A program made the translations under genes and the position numbers. Positions 43,856 to 52,477 of a DNA stretch of 64,000 nucleotides are shown in pieces. The stretch is from Flavobacterium hercynium (GTDB taxonomy: Bacteria > Bacteroidota > Bacteroidia > Flavobacteriales > Flavobacteriaceae). The number at the start of each line of letters is the position of its first letter. The stretch's first letter is position 1. The notes beneath the pieces were generated by a model. It was not told the DNA's origin and did no database searches. It worked only from the letters and a program-made list of their open reading frames with translations. Location: contig NZ_MUGW01000034.1 in the NCBI RefSeq assembly GCF_002217285.1, positions 1 through 64,000 on the forward strand. Reading direction: 5' to 3'.

Positions 43856-44926
43856 TTAAAACCAACGTCTTTTTTTGAAATAGATAATCAATGCGATCAC
43901 TAAAAAAAACATTGCAATCATAACACTATGATATCCATATTTATATCGCAATTCCGGCATGTTTTCAAAATTCATTCCGTATACCCCAACAATAAAAGTT
44001 AGCGGAATAAATATGGCAGAAATAATAGTAAGCGTTTTCATAATTTCATTCATTTTTCGACTTTGTTCTGAAAAATAAAAATTAGAAGCACTTTCTAGGG
44101 AACTCATATCAGAATCTATCTGTTCTAAGAGCTCTAAACTTTTCTGATGTAATCTGATAAAGAAACTGAACGTTTCCTTTTCTATTCCGTTATTTGTATC
44201 GTCATCTTTGATGCTTTTTAAGTAATACAAAGAATCCCGAAGCGGAACTATAGAACGTTTTAAAAAATTAAAATTATCACGGTGATTTTCAATTTTTTCT
44301 AAAATAATAGGATCGGCTCCTTTTTTAGTTAGGTTGATTAATTCTTCAATCTTGTCCTCTTCGTCTTCAATCGTAATGTAAAAGTTTTCCATTACAGCAT
44401 CCAGTAATAGATATAGTAAATAGTCTGCTTTTTTGGTTCTTACTATTCCCGAATGTGTGCGTAACCTTTCACGAATATGGGTAAAGAAATCACTTCGTTT
44501 TTCCTGAAATGAAATCAGAATTCCGTCCTTAAGAATAAAACTAATTTGTTCTACACTAATATTATCGGAATACTCAGATGGTAAAAGCGATTTTATATTA
44601 AAGAACAAAATATCCTGCTGCTCTTGTAACTTGGTTCTTTTGGTGGTATTTAAAATATCGGCTAATAAAAAATCATCTACTTTAAAATGAGCACCAATTG
44701 TTTTGATTAAATTAATGTCGCTTAATCCATGAATATTAAGCCAGTTATTTTTAGAATAATCAATACAGGTATTTAAAGCTAAAACATTAAACTTATCATA
44801 TTCAACAACATCGGCGTCATTATATACAAACAATTGCATTTCTGACTCATGGTCTTTATGCGTTCCTGTGTACTCTAAAGTAATGTGTTGGAGCTTCCGC
44901 CCCTTCTTATATTTTATCTTTCTCAT
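43856..44926 (-). CDS. corA: CorA family magnesium/cobalt transporter
   Basis: A 356-aa inner-membrane channel. A large cytoplasmic alpha/beta N-terminal domain (~1-290) with a long stalk helix leads to two C-terminal membrane helices. The selectivity signature GMN is in VYGMNFENMPEL between them, and the basic tail KKRRWF is typical. It is read in the same direction as pta, 49 bases upstream of it. Confidence 0.95.
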   Translation of the reverse strand: MRKIKYKKGRKLQHITLEYTGTHKDHESEMQLFVYNDADVVEYDKFNVLALNTCIDYSKNNWLNIHGLSDINLIKTIGAHFKVDDFLLADILNTTKRTKLQEQQDILFFNIKSLLPSEYSDNISVEQISFILKDGILISFQEKRSDFFTHIRERLRTHSGIVRTKKADYLLYLLLDAVMENFYITIEDEEDKIEELINLTKKGADPIILEKIENHRDNFNFLKRSIVPLRDSLYYLKSIKDDDTNNGIEKETFSFFIRLHQKSLELLEQIDSDMSSLESASNFYFSEQSRKMNEIMKTLTIISAIFIPLTFIVGVYGMNFENMPELRYKYGYHSVMIAMFFLVIALIIYFKKRRWF

Positions 44927-45069
44927 TCATGGAAATTTACAATAGTAATATTACGAAAAAGAAATTGAACTCGAAATGACAATTATCACTTTGCTGGTTA
45001 ACGTAGAAAGTGCTATAAAATTAGCTATATTTATCAACCAAAAACTACTAAAAAACACCTGTCACATAA

Positions 45070-45714
45070 ATGGCTCAAAAAATAAAAATCTCAATTCCAG
45101 AACCTTGCCATGAGAACTGGCAAAAAATGACCGTTACTGAAAAAGGAAGATTTTGCAGTAGCTGCAAAAAAAATGTGACTGATTTTACAAGAGCATCTGA
45201 TCGGGAAATTCTTTTAGCCTACAATAAAGACGAAAATTTGTGTGGCAGGTTTAATGTTTCGCAATTAAACAGAAAAATTAGTGTTCCAAAAGAAAAAGAA
45301 ACACTGTGGATGATTGCAGCAGCATCTGTAATAGCCTTTTTAGGCTTAGGAAATCAAACGGTAAAGGCTCAAAACAATGTAAACACAGAACAAACAGATA
45401 TAAGTGAATCAAATGATTTAATTGTACCTAAAATACCTGAACCAATAAATTATTCAGGAACTGTAATTGATCAATACGGAATGCCATTACCAGGAGCTAG
45501 TATAAATATTAAAGGAACTAAAATTGGAACTCAAACTGACTTTGATGGTCAGTTTTATATTAAAGCTCAGGAAGGACTTAAAATAGTACTTACTTATATT
45601 GGCTATAAAAAACAAGAAGTGTTTTTAACTAAAAATGCAAAAATGTCGTTCAAGATGACAGAGGACATTCAAGAATTGCAAGTTTTTGTACTTATTGCAC
45701 CAGATGAAGATTAG
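45070..45714 (+). CDS. Membrane protein with Cys-rich N-terminus and carboxypeptidase-regulatory-like domain
   Basis: A 214-aa protein in three parts. An N-terminal cytoplasmic module has four cysteines (C13, C29, C32, C58) with GRFCSSCKKNV, reminiscent of a zinc ribbon. One membrane helix spans ~79-96. A carboxypeptidase D regulatory-like beta-sandwich at ~128-200 contains the GTVIDQYGMPLPGASI and TDFDGQF motifs common in SusC plugs. Function unknown. Its final codons and following repeat are duplicated at 50291-50390, next to dnaK. Confidence 0.8.
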   Translation: MAQKIKISIPEPCHENWQKMTVTEKGRFCSSCKKNVTDFTRASDREILLAYNKDENLCGRFNVSQLNRKISVPKEKETLWMIAAASVIAFLGLGNQTVKAQNNVNTEQTDISESNDLIVPKIPEPINYSGTVIDQYGMPLPGASINIKGTKIGTQTDFDGQFYIKAQEGLKIVLTYIGYKKQEVFLTKNAKMSFKMTEDIQELQVFVLIAPDED

Positions 45715-45779
45715 TAGATGCACTGCCGTGCATCTCTACATTGCACATTGCGTCTCTACAGAGGTAAATTATTTTACTT
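45640..45779. repeat. Left flanking duplication of the DUF4132 cassette
   Basis: 45640-45739 (last codons of the carboxypeptidase-like gene plus a GATGCAC palindrome) matches 50291-50390 with about eight differences. 45716-45779 matches 50451-50514 with one difference in 64 bases, and includes a copy of the last 11 bases of dnaK. The left copy is thus a hybrid of two right-hand segments joined at the palindrome, missing the 60 bases that hold the dnaK terminator. Confidence 0.9.
45716..45735. repeat. REP palindrome AGATGCAC-TGCC-GTGCATCT
   Basis: 8-bp arms and a 4-base loop directly after the stop codon. It is related to the GACGCAC palindromes at 1968 and 2062. Confidence 0.8.
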
Positions 45780-45798
45780 TTCTTAAATAATTAAAATT

Positions 45799-45984
45799 AT
45801 GGCAAAAGGAGATTACAATTTCATAGATATTAATACTGGAGATGAAATTCTTTTCTCAAGGACAGGAATTGAAGACTTCCAAATGTATTGGAAAGTTATT
45901 GGATTTCACGAAGAAATGATTCATGTAGAAATTGATGAAATGGGGAACAAGGATAAACTTTACATTGACACAAATAGAACATGA
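45799..45984 (+). CDS. Cassette gene 1: small acidic hypothetical protein
   Basis: A 61-aa protein without signal or membrane segments, not recognised. It looks like a small beta-rich domain (residues ~8-55, with FQMYWKVIGFHEEMIHVEID). Its stop overlaps the start of the next gene by 4 bases (ATGA), so translation is probably coupled; this overlap and its place at the head of the operon support it as a real gene. Confidence 0.65.
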   Translation: MAKGDYNFIDINTGDEILFSRTGIEDFQMYWKVIGFHEEMIHVEIDEMGNKDKLYIDTNRT

Positions 45985-46418
45985 CATCAATAGAGATACA
46001 AAAACTTAGTCGAACCCAAAAGAATTATCTTAAAAATTTATTTAACTATAAGTTTGAATCCTTATTTCAACTTTTATTTGAATTATTTGACAGTCACAAA
46101 CATGGACATAAAGAAATCTTTGAAATAGAGGCATTATTAACAGAAATTGGATACAATAATTTGGAAGAAATACCAAAAAGTGAAACTGAAGTGATGAAAA
46201 CGATTATACGTTCAAAGCTACAAGAATGGGGCGGAAAATCTGATTCTGAATACCTTAGTTATGAATTAATGAGTCAAATTCAATCTAAAAATATAATCGT
46301 TATTTTAGACAATATAGTTATTGAACACATCGAAAACCCTATTATTATTAATCCTAATTCTGTTATATCCTTCATTAATAATTCAAAAATGGATAGCATA
46401 ACATTTACAACATTATGA
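45981..46418 (+). CDS. Cassette gene 2: hypothetical protein
   Basis: A 145-aa protein, not recognised. The first ~95 residues are helical and charged; the last ~45 are strand-rich (IIVILDNIVIEHIENPIIINPNSVISF). No signal peptide. It overlaps both neighbours by 4 bases (ATGA at 45981 and 46415), so the three genes behave as one translational unit. It might be a partner or specificity subunit of the large protein that follows. Confidence 0.7.
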   Translation: MTSIEIQKLSRTQKNYLKNLFNYKFESLFQLLFELFDSHKHGHKEIFEIEALLTEIGYNNLEEIPKSETEVMKTIIRSKLQEWGGKSDSEYLSYELMSQIQSKNIIVILDNIVIEHIENPIIINPNSVISFINNSKMDSITFTTL

Positions 46419-49400
46419 ATATTTTAGAACAAATTTTTAAATTAGAAAACCCAAAATTAGAGTACAAAATTTCAGAAGACATTTATGACTTACTGTTTGA
46501 TTGGTTTAATGAAAGTAAAATTAATATCTCAACTTTTGAAACAAACTTCTTTGAGCCATTAATTAAAGTTTACAGAACATTAGAGCATGAAAACAAGTAT
46601 TTTGAAGATAACTTTGAAGAGGTACGAAAAGGGTATTATTTAAAGTTTGCTTTCATGTATTTGATTAATCATTACCCAAATAATATATTACTAAAAAAAT
46701 TTTTCGAATTAAAAGATACTCCTTACGACTTCCATCGTAATATTACCTTATGGCATAGCCACGCAACCTTAGCACACCAAAACCCAGACTTATTCCGACC
46801 ATTAGATATTGGGTCTCAAATTGCAAAATATTATCATGCAATTCATGCCCGAATAGATCAAAACATCAGTTATTTACCTTGTAATTTCGCTCAACTAAAA
46901 TTTCATAACGATGCTATATATTTCAATGCCATTTTTGAATACGTAAATGAACAAACATTTGAAGAAAAACCTTATTTATTATTTTTATTATTAAAATCTA
47001 CTACTTTACAATATGACCGTTTAGTTGATGAAAACGGAAAACGTATTAATGATAAACCCGAAACAATTAGTATTAGCCCCTACGACGCAACTATTGAAAA
47101 AGCCTTTGAAAAGGCAATCCAAGAGCATAATCATTCATACAAAGCAAATTTGAATAAGGATTCTTTTTTAATTTTAAAAGACTTTCTTGCCTTTAAATTA
47201 ATAGATAAAAGAGCCAAGCTAAACATAGATAATTTTGAAGAAGCGAAGAGGTTAATAAATCAATCAGCAGGAAATGAAATAGGAATCTTAGAACATATAA
47301 TTTATTTTATAAAAAATGAATCTTTATATGAACAAGATAGATACTGGAAGGTTTTACTGCTTTCACTAACCAATAATATTGTTTGTACAACCGAATGGTT
47401 AGAGGAAAAAATTGACTTTTTATTGTCAAAAAATGAAGACCGCAGTTCTCTATTAAAGAACGAAATTAGAAACTCTCATCTTATTTTTTGTTATATAATC
47501 ACACCGTTGATACAAAATTTATCTTCACAATTAGATTATTACAATTTAATTGTTCAGAAGTACGAAATGCTTTTATTAAAAAGAACAAAAACGGAACCCT
47601 ACGCAGACGGAGTGTTTTTTTTAAAAGAAATAGCTTCTAAAACAGAAGAAAAATCAAATGACAATTCAGCATCAGAAAGTTTTATAACAAAATTATTTAG
47701 TCCAAAAAAGTTCTCTGGTGTTCAAATAAGAGATTTTAATAAAGCAGTCGCCTTATTAAAATATAGCGGTTTTTATTATAAAACCAAAATATTTCATATT
47801 GATTCATATAGTTACTTAACTAATCATGAAAAATCAAAATCATTAGATTTAATAAAGAAATTTATTGATGATTTGAATGTTTTGGTACCTGTAGCTTTGA
47901 AGAAAGTACATAAAGAAATCTTGTATGCCGATGATAATGATAAATTATTCACCATCAATTATAAAGGTAAGGATACAATATTTAGAAGTTCATTTTTTGT
48001 AGAAGATTGTAATAATCTACTTTTAGAAGCTGATAGTCCCTACAGATTAGTTTCGGTTCCATTAGCAGGAACCACTTACCATTGGGATGAAATCCCCTAT
48101 GTTTTACTTTCTTTAGTATTCATGAATAAATATGAACATGAAAATTTCGAGAAAACATATATAAGTGACACTAATATACATGATTGGTTTACTGATAATG
48201 AGTCCACCACTTATCAACAGTTTGAATCAAGCATTAAAAATTCTAAAAATTTACACCCACCTTTTTCCTCACAAACTGCTATTACTTTTTCTGAATTAAA
48301 AAATTCTCAGGTAAATAGCCAAAAAAGTGAAGAAAATGATAATTTATTTCTTTCAGATATTAATTGGGAGTGGTTTAAAGTTAAGTACATTGATGAATTG
48401 AGTTCAAAAGAACAATGGTATGAAATAATGAATGTTATTTGCCAAAGTCCCAAAGGAAAAAAACCTACTGCTGCATGGTTATCTAGTTTACGAAAGGTAA
48501 TAGAAAAATTAGGAGTTGAAAAATACTTTAAAGAATTACAAGTATTATTTGATTTATCACTAAAAGAAGAGTCTTGGTTTTTTGATGTTTATGCGAATGC
48601 ATTAAAAGGTTTAATTTGGTCATGTGCTTATATTGAACCAAATGATTTGTCTTTGAGTATTCTGAAAAATATCACAGAGTATTCTTATTCTAAAATTTAT
48701 GGTGTTGGCGCAAAATCTACCATTACTGGAAATTTAGCATTAGAAGCGTTGGTTGCTACCGAAAAAGAAGAAGCCTTTGGTATGCTTAACATCATGAGGA
48801 ACAAAACAAAATATAATAAATTTGTAGTTGCCTTAGAAAAAAGTATAGATAAATTTAAAGAAAATTCGCCAATACCAGAACAACTATTAGCAGATATGTC
48901 TATTCCATCTTTTGGTTTTAAAGATGGAAAAAAAACATTTAAATTAGGAGATTGTAAGATAATTATAAGCTATCAAAAGAAAAAACTAGTAAAAGATTAT
49001 GAGGATAAAGATGGGAATAGCTTAAAGAAACTTCCAACTCAAATATCAGATGACCATGCCAAAACATTAAAGGAAATCAATGCAGAAATCAAACAAATCA
49101 ATTCAATTTTTAACGATTTAAGTAAACGAATCAAAACGTATTGGCTTTATGATAGAGTATGGTTTTTTTCAGATTGGAATAAATATATTAAAAACCATGA
49201 TTTAATATATCCTCATATTGAAAACTTGATTTGGACAAATAAAACCCAAAATAAAGACTTTATTGTTTTAGACAATCAGTTATTAGATATCGATAATAAA
49301 GAAGTTACTTCGAACTCAGAAGATGAGATTTGTTTGTGGCATCCAGTCGCGAATAGTGAAGAAAATATCAGTCAGTGGCAAAATTACTTATGGGTAAATA

Positions 49401-50179
49401 AAATTGTTCAAACTCAAAGGCAGGCATTTAGAGAAAATTATCCTTTCTCTAAAACAGAATTAGATTTATTAGAAACACCACGTTTTGCCCATCATTTTCT
49501 AGAAGTTCAAAAACTAATGGCTATTGCGAATAACACAGGCTGGATTTTTACATATGTTCACGAAGGAGTAAACTGGCCACGTGTATATTTGAAGCCATTA
49601 AATATTACAATTCACCTAATATGCGATTATGACAGATATAATTTTGCCATTCCTACAAAGGCAATTTATTTTACCAAAGGCAATTCAACCAAAATTAACG
49701 ATTATAAACCAACACAGTCTTTTGAAAAAATAAAATTATCTGAAATTCCTTTAAATACGCTATCTGAAATTTGTAGAGATATTGATCTTTTTATTGCAAC
49801 TACAAGTATCGCTAATAATGTAGAATTATCAGAAAATAGGCAAGAGTTTGAAACTTATAGAACCGAATATCAAAAAGGACTCTTTTCAGACAATGCAAAT
49901 GCAAAAATCAGAAAACAAATTATTGAGAAAGTCGCACCTATTTTAAAACTCAACATAGAAAAATTTGAAGGTAATTTCGTTATAATCAATGGAAAGAATG
50001 ACACTTATAAAATTAACTTAAGCAGTGGATTTGCACAATCTAATGAAACTCAAAAACACATTAATCTAATTCCGAATACAAGTAAATTAAAATCTGATAA
50101 AAAAACAAAACTACCGATTGAGGATGATGAAACATTGTACATTATCTTGGCAAAAATAATGCACTTGCAAACAATGTAA
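46415..50179 (+). CDS. Cassette gene 3: giant DUF4132-like protein
   Basis: A 1254-aa cytoplasmic protein with no signal peptide or membrane segment. Residues ~1-800 are mostly helical, repeat-like and unrecognised. The C-terminal ~350 residues resemble the DUF4132 (MolR-like) domain: YDRVWFFSDWNKYIKNHDLIYPHIENLIW, then a CLWHPV block and a SEICRDIDLFIATTSIANN motif, matching the family's SEv-RD-DLf pattern. Function is unknown, and the MolR molybdate label is not reliable. The gene is AT-rich relative to dnaK. A nuclease, kinase or other catalytic motif was not evident. Confidence 0.75.
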   Translation: MNILEQIFKLENPKLEYKISEDIYDLLFDWFNESKINISTFETNFFEPLIKVYRTLEHENKYFEDNFEEVRKGYYLKFAFMYLINHYPNNILLKKFFELKDTPYDFHRNITLWHSHATLAHQNPDLFRPLDIGSQIAKYYHAIHARIDQNISYLPCNFAQLKFHNDAIYFNAIFEYVNEQTFEEKPYLLFLLLKSTTLQYDRLVDENGKRINDKPETISISPYDATIEKAFEKAIQEHNHSYKANLNKDSFLILKDFLAFKLIDKRAKLNIDNFEEAKRLINQSAGNEIGILEHIIYFIKNESLYEQDRYWKVLLLSLTNNIVCTTEWLEEKIDFLLSKNEDRSSLLKNEIRNSHLIFCYIITPLIQNLSSQLDYYNLIVQKYEMLLLKRTKTEPYADGVFFLKEIASKTEEKSNDNSASESFITKLFSPKKFSGVQIRDFNKAVALLKYSGFYYKTKIFHIDSYSYLTNHEKSKSLDLIKKFIDDLNVLVPVALKKVHKEILYADDNDKLFTINYKGKDTIFRSSFFVEDCNNLLLEADSPYRLVSVPLAGTTYHWDEIPYVLLSLVFMNKYEHENFEKTYISDTNIHDWFTDNESTTYQQFESSIKNSKNLHPPFSSQTAITFSELKNSQVNSQKSEENDNLFLSDINWEWFKVKYIDELSSKEQWYEIMNVICQSPKGKKPTAAWLSSLRKVIEKLGVEKYFKELQVLFDLSLKEESWFFDVYANALKGLIWSCAYIEPNDLSLSILKNITEYSYSKIYGVGAKSTITGNLALEALVATEKEEAFGMLNIMRNKTKYNKFVVALEKSIDKFKENSPIPEQLLADMSIPSFGFKDGKKTFKLGDCKIIISYQKKKLVKDYEDKDGNSLKKLPTQISDDHAKTLKEINAEIKQINSIFNDLSKRIKTYWLYDRVWFFSDWNKYIKNHDLIYPHIENLIWTNKTQNKDFIVLDNQLLDIDNKEVTSNSEDEICLWHPVANSEENISQWQNYLWVNKIVQTQRQAFRENYPFSKTELDLLETPRFAHHFLEVQKLMAIANNTGWIFTYVHEGVNWPRVYLKPLNITIHLICDYDRYNFAIPTKAIYFTKGNSTKINDYKPTQSFEKIKLSEIPLNTLSEICRDIDLFIATTSIANNVELSENRQEFETYRTEYQKGLFSDNANAKIRKQIIEKVAPILKLNIEKFEGNFVIINGKNDTYKINLSSGFAQSNETQKHINLIPNTSKLKSDKKTKLPIEDDETLYIILAKIMHLQTM

Positions 50180-50187
50180 ACTTCACC

Positions 50188-50239
50188 CAACAGCAAGAGT
50201 TTCGTTGCGTGCGTATCACGAACAATGAAACTCGTGTTG
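50188..50239. other. Imperfect long hairpin at the cassette end
   Basis: CAACA, GAGTTTC and TTG on the left pair with CAA, GAAACTC and TGTTG on the right, 15 bp in total. Small bulges interrupt the arms and the loop is about 15 bases. There is no T-run. The bulged geometry recalls recombination sites such as attC, but a protein-coding-free repeat or mRNA 3' end is equally possible. Confidence 0.45.
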
Positions 50240-50290
50240 AACGGAACTGCTGAGATTCCGCAACTATGGGTTTTTCGATAAATGAGTTAT

Positions 50291-50365
50291 AAAATATCAT
50301 TCAAGATGACAGAGGACATTCAAGAATTACAAGGTTTTGTAATTATTACACCAGATGAAGATTAA
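50291..50365 (+). pseudogene. 3' remnant of a carboxypeptidase-regulatory-like gene
   Basis: Reading ATA TCA TTC onward gives ISFKMTEDIQELQGFVIITP followed by DED and a stop. It matches the end of the 45070 gene (MSFKMTEDIQELQVFVLIAP, DED) with a few substitutions. The 5' part is absent: homology starts abruptly at ~50291. It is what remains of a second allele or paralog after the insertion. Confidence 0.88.
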
Positions 50366-50366
50366 T

Positions 50367-50386
50367 AGATGCACTGCTGTGCATCT
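50367..50386. repeat. REP palindrome AGATGCAC-TGCT-GTGCATCT
   Basis: It follows the remnant's stop codon, exactly as the copy at 45716 follows the intact gene. Confidence 0.8.
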
Positions 50387-50401
50387 CTACGTTTAATGCA
50401 T

Positions 50402-50433
50402 AAAAAAAACCGAGTCATTTCTGACCCGGTTTT
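50402..50433 (-). terminator. dnaK terminator
   Basis: On the minus strand AAAACCGGGTCA pairs with TGACTCGGTTTT (one mismatch) and continues into eight T residues, 70 bases after the dnaK stop. Confidence 0.88.
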
Positions 50434-50450
50434 ATATTCAATTGTCGTAA

Positions 50451-50514
50451 AGATGCACTGCAGTGCATCTCTACATTGCACATTGCGTCTCTACAGAGGT
50501 AAATTATTTTACTT
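50451..50514. repeat. Right flanking duplication, overlapping the end of dnaK
   Basis: A perfect REP palindrome (AGATGCAC-TGCA-GTGCATCT, 50451-50470) and the following bases into dnaK match 45716-45779 with one difference. Positions 50504-50514 are dnaK coding sequence, so the copy at the left end must derive from this locus. Confidence 0.9.
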
Positions 50515-52390
50515 CTTCGAATTCAACGTCTTCAACATTGTCTCCAGCAGATTGCTCTTGTTGTGGAGCTGCTTGTTGACCACCTTGATCTCCTTGAGCA
50601 TACATAGCTTCTGTAGCTGTTTTCCAAGCTGCATTGATGTTGTCAAGAGCTGTTTGAATAGCTGTGATGTCTTGAGATTGGTGAGCCATTCTCAATTCAG
50701 TTAAAGCGTACTCTACAGCAACTTTATGGTCGTCAGCTAATTTGCTTCCTAACTCTTTCAATTGACTTTCTGTTTGAAAAATCATGCTGTCAGCTTCGTT
50801 TAATTTCTCAGCTCTTTCTTTAGCAATTTTATCTGCATCAGCGTTAGCTTCAGCATCTTTTTTCATTTTTTCGATTTCTTCAGCTGTTAATCCAGAAGAA
50901 GCTTCGATACGGATATCGTGAGATTTTCCTGTTCCTTTATCAGTTGCAGAAACTTTGATGATACCATTTGCATCGATATCGAAAGTAACCTCGATTTGAG
51001 GAACTCCTCTTGGTGCTGGTGGAATACCATCTAAGTGGAAACGACCGATAGTTTTGTTATCAGCAGCCATAGCTCTTTCACCTTGCAATACGTGAATTTC
51101 AACAGATGGTTGAGAATCAGCAGCAGTTGAGAAAACTTGTGATTTTTTAGTTGGAATAGTTGTGTTAGACTCAATTAATTTAGTCAATACACCACCCATA
51201 GTTTCGATACCTAAAGATAAAGGTGTAACGTCAAGTAACAATACATCTTTTACATCTCCAGATAAAACTCCACCTTGAATAGCAGCTCCAATAGCTACAA
51301 CCTCATCAGGATTAACTCCTTTTGATGCTTTTTTACCAAAGAATTTTTCAACTTCGTCAGCGATTCTTGGCATACGAGTAGAACCTCCAACAAGGATTAC
51401 TTCGTCAATATCAGATGTAGATAAACCTGCATCTTTTAATGCTTTAGCAACTGGCTCCATAGAACGTTTTACTAAAGTATCAGATAATTGCTCAAATTTA
51501 GCTCTAGATAATTTTTTTACTAAGTGTTTTGGTCCTGAAGCAGTAGCAGTTACGTAAGGTAAGTTGATTTCAGTTTCAGCAGAAGATGATAATTCAATCT
51601 TAGCTTTCTCAGCAGCTTCTTTTAAACGTTGTAATGACATTGGATCTAAACGTAAATCAATACCTTCTTCAGATTTGAATTCGTCAGCTAACCAGTCAAT
51701 AATAACTTGGTCAAAATCATCACCACCTAAGTGAGTATCACCATTTGTAGATAATACTTCAAATACACCGTCTCCTAATTCAAGAACAGAGATATCAAAA
51801 GTACCTCCACCTAAATCGTAAACAGCAATTTTTTGATCAGTTCCTTTTTTATCTAATCCGTAAGCAAGTGCAGCTGCAGTTGGCTCATTGATGATACGCA
51901 TAACTTTAAGACCAGCAATTTCACCAGCTTCTTTTGTAGCTTGACGTTGTGCATCGTTAAAGTAAGCAGGAACAGTAATAACCGCTTCAGTTACAGTTTG
52001 ACCTAAATAGTCTTCAGCAGTTTTTTTCATTTTTTGAAGTGTCATTGCAGACAATTCTTGAGAAGTGTATAAACGACCATCAATATCCACACGTGGTGTA
52101 TTGTTGTCTCCTTTTACTACACTGTAAGGAACTCTTTTTGCTTCTTCTGTAGTTTCAGCAAAAGTGTGTCCCATAAAACGTTTAATAGAAGCAATCGTTT
52201 TTGTAGGATTCGTTACTGCTTGTCTTTTTGCAGGATCACCTACTTTGATTTCGCCACCTTCAACAAAAGCGATGATAGATGGAGTTGTTCTTTTTCCTTC
52301 TGCGTTAGGAATAACAACTGCTTCGTTACCTTCCATTACAGAAACACAAGAGTTCGTCGTACCTAAGTCAATTCCGATTATTTTACCCAT
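50504..52390 (-). CDS. dnaK: Chaperone protein DnaK (Hsp70)
   Basis: A 628-aa chaperone. The nucleotide-binding domain (~1-375) shows GIDLGTTNSCVSV, VPAYFNDAQRQAT and DLGGGTFD. The substrate-binding beta domain and helical lid follow, then a Q/G/A-rich tail ending DVEFEEVK, the EEV-type terminus typical of bacterial DnaK. It folds proteins with DnaJ/GrpE in the cytoplasm; those genes are not adjacent. A sigma-54-like promoter and repeated TGACA motifs lie upstream. Confidence 0.98.
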   Translation of the reverse strand: MGKIIGIDLGTTNSCVSVMEGNEAVVIPNAEGKRTTPSIIAFVEGGEIKVGDPAKRQAVTNPTKTIASIKRFMGHTFAETTEEAKRVPYSVVKGDNNTPRVDIDGRLYTSQELSAMTLQKMKKTAEDYLGQTVTEAVITVPAYFNDAQRQATKEAGEIAGLKVMRIINEPTAAALAYGLDKKGTDQKIAVYDLGGGTFDISVLELGDGVFEVLSTNGDTHLGGDDFDQVIIDWLADEFKSEEGIDLRLDPMSLQRLKEAAEKAKIELSSSAETEINLPYVTATASGPKHLVKKLSRAKFEQLSDTLVKRSMEPVAKALKDAGLSTSDIDEVILVGGSTRMPRIADEVEKFFGKKASKGVNPDEVVAIGAAIQGGVLSGDVKDVLLLDVTPLSLGIETMGGVLTKLIESNTTIPTKKSQVFSTAADSQPSVEIHVLQGERAMAADNKTIGRFHLDGIPPAPRGVPQIEVTFDIDANGIIKVSATDKGTGKSHDIRIEASSGLTAEEIEKMKKDAEANADADKIAKERAEKLNEADSMIFQTESQLKELGSKLADDHKVAVEYALTELRMAHQSQDITAIQTALDNINAAWKTATEAMYAQGDQGGQQAAPQQEQSAGDNVEDVEFEEVK

Positions 52391-52441
52391 TTTTTATATA
52401 TTTAGTTTTAGATATACTATTTTATAACTCACGTGGCATAA

Positions 52442-52458
52442 GTCAATCTTTGTGCCAA
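52442..52458 (-). promoter_or_regulatory. Sigma-54-like promoter of dnaK
   Basis: The minus strand reads TTGGCACAAAGATTGAC. The GG and GA dinucleotides are separated by 10 bases, as in TGGCAC-N5-TTGC, with GA in place of GC at -12. It leaves a leader of about 45 nucleotides. Confidence 0.45.
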
Positions 52459-52477
52459 TATAAAAAACAAAGTAAAT

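Larger units (their letters stand above)
50180..50503. other. 324-base gap with cassette end, gene remnant and dnaK terminator
   Basis: In order: a large imperfect hairpin (50188-50239), unassigned DNA, a gene remnant (50291-50365), a REP palindrome (50367-50386), the dnaK terminator (50402-50433), and another REP palindrome (50451-50470). Confidence 0.8.

Noticed and set aside
46415..50179. Assigning the giant protein as the molybdate regulator MolR
   Set aside because: Only the C-terminal DUF4132-like region is shared, no DNA-binding domain is seen, and the MolR function itself is poorly supported.
45716..50514. Integron or phage attachment sites (attL/attR) around the cassette
   Set aside because: No integrase is present, and the repeats are explained by duplicated neighbour sequence and REP palindromes, so homologous recombination is simpler.
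50369..50704. 111-aa plus-strand ORF opposite the end of dnaK
   Set aside because: It translates REP palindromes, the dnaK terminator and antisense dnaK; a shadow ORF.
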